Assembly (NCBI GenBank): GCA_016933355.1
Contig: JAFGBC010000045.1
Span: 1-6,810 of the forward strand
DNA length: 6,810 nt
Source of the DNA: Candidatus Aminicenantota bacterium
GTDB lineage: Bacteria; Acidobacteriota; Aminicenantia; Aminicenantales; JAFGBC01
Direction: 5' to 3'
Part shown: in pieces, positions 6,107 to 6,810 of the stretch
Layout of the letters: each line of letters begins with the position of its first letter
Numbering within the stretch: position 1 is the first letter of the stretch
Made by a program: the position numbers and the translations under genes
Notes under the pieces: model-generated
Database searches by the model: none
The model's input: the letters and a program-made list of their open reading frames with translations, nothing else
What the model was told of the DNA's origin: nothing

Positions 6107-6539
6107 ACCCTCTCCCCCGTCTTCGGCCCTGCTTCGCCCGCGTCCCTCCGCGCCAGTTGGGAAATCCCCTCTTGTCCCTGAGGACGAGCGTCCTGTCCTC
6201 GAACTCGACGATGCGGGCGATCATGCTCTTGGGCGCGCCCTCGGCGCCGCTTAGGGAGCCGACGACGCTGAGGCGATCGCCGACGCGGAAGTCGATGTCG
6301 GCATACCAGGCAGGGCAGACTTCGACGAGCGTGCGCTCTTGGGCGTCGTCCTCGAGAACGACCTGGATGAAGGGCTGCCTATCCTGGTAGAGGGGCGTCC
6401 GGATGACCTCCCGAACGGTTCCCTCGATGGCGGCCTCGGCATCGATGTTATAGAAGAGTCCGGTCTGTTGTCCGAAGCCCGCCCCCGGGGCGAACGAGAA
6501 GAATGCGATGGCCGCAAGGACCGTTCGGATCGTCATCAT
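6096..6539 (-). CDS. Small exported OB-fold-like protein
   Basis: 147 residues, first gene of the regulatory operon. It has a signal peptide (hydrophobic 7-20, likely cleavage near GFG at 21-23). The body has short beta-strands in an OB-fold-like pattern: EGTVREV, IQVVLEDD, then VCPAWY (74-79), FRVGDRLSVVGSL (84-96), MIARIVEFEDRTLVLRD (106-122) and GFPNW (125-129). I recall periplasmic proteins with a similar PAWY...GD.V.V.G...LRD.G.P.W order, but cannot name the family with certainty. C75 is the only cysteine in the mature part. The C-terminal tail is short, basic and Gly/Arg-rich. Position ahead of a kinase/regulator pair suggests an accessory periplasmic sensor, or feedback from the target system. 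Two adjacent ATGs are possible starts; an AAAGGG lies about 12 nt before the first. It overlaps the kinase start by 11 bp. Function unknown. Confidence 0.75.
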   Translation of the reverse strand: MMTIRTVLAAIAFFSFAPGAGFGQQTGLFYNIDAEAAIEGTVREVIRTPLYQDRQPFIQVVLEDDAQERTLVEVCPAWYADIDFRVGDRLSVVGSLSGAEGAPKSMIARIVEFEDRTLVLRDKRGFPNWRGGTRAKQGRRRGRGFVP

Positions 6540-6580
6540 TATTAATCTATACCCTTTTTAGGATTCAATCAACGTCATCA

Positions 6581-6596
6581 TGCAAGCAGCGTGCCA
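6581..6596 (-). promoter_or_regulatory. Sigma-54 (-24/-12) promoter of the regulatory operon
   Basis: Read on the minus strand, 6596 to 6581 is TGGCACGCTGCTTGCA, a full match to the RpoN consensus TGGCACGNNNNTTGCW, with GG and GC separated by exactly 10 bp. The predicted start of transcription is near 6570, giving a leader of about 31 nt before the ATG at 6539. Paired operator dyads sit about 85 and 105 bp upstream. Because the operon encodes a sigma-54 activator, autoactivation is the simplest reading; a separate low basal promoter would then be needed, and I cannot point to one. Confidence 0.9.
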
Positions 6597-6647
6597 TCAC
6601 TAATTGCTTTAAAATGCGTCATTTATAGACCAGGGGCGAAGGCCGCG

Positions 6648-6663
6648 CCGACAATTCCGTCAT
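6648..6663. promoter_or_regulatory. Upstream activator dyad 3 (regulatory operon)
   Basis: CCGACAATTCCGTCAT matches the consensus CCGACAATTTTGTCGG at 12 of 16 positions and keeps the GAC-N6-GTC symmetry. It is the weakest of the four copies, with one good arm. Its centre is 20 bp from that of the next dyad, the same distance as in the pair at the other end of the window, and about 85 bp upstream of the predicted transcription start. Confidence 0.6.
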
Positions 6664-6667
6664 GAGG

Positions 6668-6683
6668 GCTACAATTTTGTCGG
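6668..6683. promoter_or_regulatory. Upstream activator dyad 4 (regulatory operon)
   Basis: GCTACAATTTTGTCGG matches the shared consensus at 14 of 16 positions. Read towards its own promoter it is close to dyad 2: both have an intact CCGACAA arm on the side away from the promoter and a degenerate arm towards it. About 105 bp upstream of the predicted transcription start at 6570. Confidence 0.7.
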
Positions 6684-6727
6684 CCGCGGAGGGGTTCTAA
6701 CAATAAATCTCGTCGCTTTTCTCGCTT

Positions 6728-6810
6728 CTAAAGGTGATTAAAGAGCATGAAGTAGCTGCCGTGATTGCCGTCCGAAGCCTGAAACGTCTTCACGATGGTT
6801 CTCGTGATGA
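6728..6810 (-). CDS. Possible 3' end of a leftward gene (partial)
   Basis: On the minus strand an open frame enters from the right edge and ends at TAG (6730-6728) after about 26 codons, finishing in the residues GNHGSYFMLFNHL. Roughly three quarters of its third positions are G or C, as in the genes of this window. A competing plus-strand frame from a GTG near 6734 runs off the edge but has only about 40% G/C in third positions. The piece is too short to assign a family, and an open frame of this length can occur by chance. Confidence 0.3.
   Translation of the reverse strand, partial: ITRTIVKTFQASDGNHGSYFMLFNHL

Overview
This is a compact, GC-rich bacterial window holding two convergent transcription units that together look like one self-contained system. 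Each end carries a sigma-54 (RpoN) type promoter preceded by a pair of the same dyad-symmetric 16-bp operator. The rightward unit (160-3521) has four tightly packed genes: a Tat-exported polyferredoxin with eight CxxCxxCxxxC motifs, an outer-membrane beta-barrel, a small exported Cys-containing protein, and a NapH-like inner-membrane iron-sulfur protein. The leftward unit (6539-3505) has a small exported OB-fold-like protein, a membrane-bound histidine kinase, and an NtrC/AtoC-class sigma-54 activator. A partial gene may run off the right edge.

Organism: nothing here fixes the taxonomy. High GC with strong G/C in third positions, GTG and TTG starts beside ATG, strong AGGAGG-type ribosome sites, an outer-membrane barrel and an RpoN two-component system indicate a Gram-negative bacterium. 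The iron-sulfur content suggests an anaerobe. Acidobacteriota/Aminicenantota-like or deltaproteobacterial-type lineages are reasonable guesses, held with low confidence.

Layout: 1-44 two operator dyads; about 79-128 AT-rich spacer; 130-146 sigma-54 promoter; 160-3521 structural operon; 3505-3521 tail-to-tail overlap of the last genes of both operons, inside a small dyad; 4866-3505 response regulator; 6106-4868 kinase; 6539-6096 small exported protein; 6596-6581 reverse-strand sigma-54 promoter; 6648-6683 two operator dyads; 6810-6728 possible C-terminal end of another leftward gene.

Working model (inference): the NapH-like membrane protein would take electrons from the quinone pool or a cytoplasmic donor and pass them to the exported polyferredoxin. 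The coded beta-barrel could place that iron-sulfur wire at or through the outer membrane. This would be a heme-free counterpart of a porin-cytochrome conduit, since no CxxCH heme motif is seen in any protein of the window. The kinase and activator, probably with the small exported protein as periplasmic accessory, would sense an extracytoplasmic cue and switch on both operons through the shared operators, including their own.
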